Assembly (NCBI RefSeq): GCF_000969415.1
Contig: NZ_JZEX01000116.1
Coordinates: 1 to 38,137, forward strand
Source: Devosia geojensis
GTDB lineage: Bacteria; Pseudomonadota; Alphaproteobacteria; Rhizobiales; Devosiaceae
Length of the DNA: 38,137 bases
Reading direction: 5' to 3'
Position numbers and translations under genes: made by a program. The number at the start of each line of letters is the position of its first letter. Position 1 is the stretch's first letter. The notes under the pieces are model-generated. The model saw only the letters and a program-made list of their open reading frames with translations, had not been told where the DNA came from and did no database searches. Shown here in pieces: positions 37,951 through 38,137 of this stretch.

Positions 37951-38039
37951 ATCCCGAGTTGCCGCGCCAGCCGCAAGGTGCGTGAACGGGGCGGAGCACC
38001 CTGCCGCTCTTCCCGTGCTGGTGGATAGCGTCAGGGCTG

Positions 38040-38065
38040 GGGTCCCGGCTTTCGCCGGGATGACA
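38040..38065 (-). repeat. Palindromic intergenic repeat, copy 2 (inverted)
   Basis: Contains TCCCGGC-TTTC-GCCGGGA. Reverse complement of copy 1 apart from one base in the loop. Confidence 0.85.
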
Positions 38066-38106
38066 GCCGGTAGGTGTGGCACCATGCTGCCACAGGCACG
38101 ATGCGT

Positions 38107-38137
38107 CCCCCTCCCCCTTGAGGGGAGGGGATAGGGG
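38107..38137. repeat. GC-rich palindromic repeat, third locus, cut by the window end
   Basis: CCTCCCCC-TTGAG-GGGAGGGG carries the same core as the repeats at 4-38 and 23904-24004. Confidence 0.8.

Larger units (their letters stand above)
37817..38137. other. Gene-free end of the window with two families of inverted repeats
   Basis: No convincing gene is present. A 26-base element at 37925-37950 (starting TGTCATCCCGGCG) recurs in reverse at 38040-38065 with one mismatch, and each copy is itself a palindrome (CCCGGC / GCCGGG). A third element at 38107-38137 belongs to the CCCCTCCCC family found at 4-38 and 23904-24004. Overlapping open frames here lack any family signal and are reads through repeats. 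Confidence 0.7.

Overview
The window is high-GC chromosomal DNA, almost certainly from an alphaproteobacterium of the order Hyphomicrobiales (Devosia or a relative is my guess from gene style and intergenic repeats; no marker gene here proves it). Supporting signs are an invasion-associated-locus-B family protein, an Fnr/FixK-like regulator, a GTTC-N7-GTTC LexA box in front of dinB, Opp-type sugar transporters and short GC-rich palindromic intergenic repeats. I see no rRNA, tRNA, insertion sequence, prophage or CRISPR array.

Region 1 (1-10101) is one catabolic operon on the minus strand with a divergent LacI regulator. In transcription order it encodes a family-5 solute-binding protein, a large putative glycoside hydrolase-like protein, two Opp/Dpp-type permeases, a double-ATPase ABC protein and a hydroxypyruvate isomerase-like enzyme. 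Together they look like an uptake-and-degradation locus for an unidentified glycoside or sugar acid.

Region 2 (10102-13658) has an Fnr-like regulator, then a striking join: the 5' half of an arginase-family gene meets the 3' end of leuA tail to tail near 11711-11718, so both genes lose their C-termini. Upstream of leuA lies a 40-residue ORF whose last 22 residues contain 11 leucines, followed by a hairpin: a candidate leucine attenuator leader.

Region 3 (13659-21610) holds a TonB-dependent siderophore-type receptor and a divergent IalB-family protein, an aldo/keto reductase-tetR pair behind a perfect inverted repeat, then a PhzF/UPF0303 pair and a B12-binding radical SAM protein.

Region 4 (21727-27620) has a LysR regulator divergent from a short-chain dehydrogenase with a Tat-like signal, a palindromic repeat cluster, and a 1145-residue autotransporter-like protein with cadherin-like modules.

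Region 5 (27621-38137) has ilvC behind a tetR gene, an Old Yellow Enzyme, SOS-type dinB, a small exported protein, the Kup potassium transporter, an FMN reductase, a Bcr/CflA-type MFS exporter with a divergent TetR regulator, and a gene-free end made of inverted repeats. The two branched-chain amino acid genes, leuA and ilvC, are separate transcription units here.
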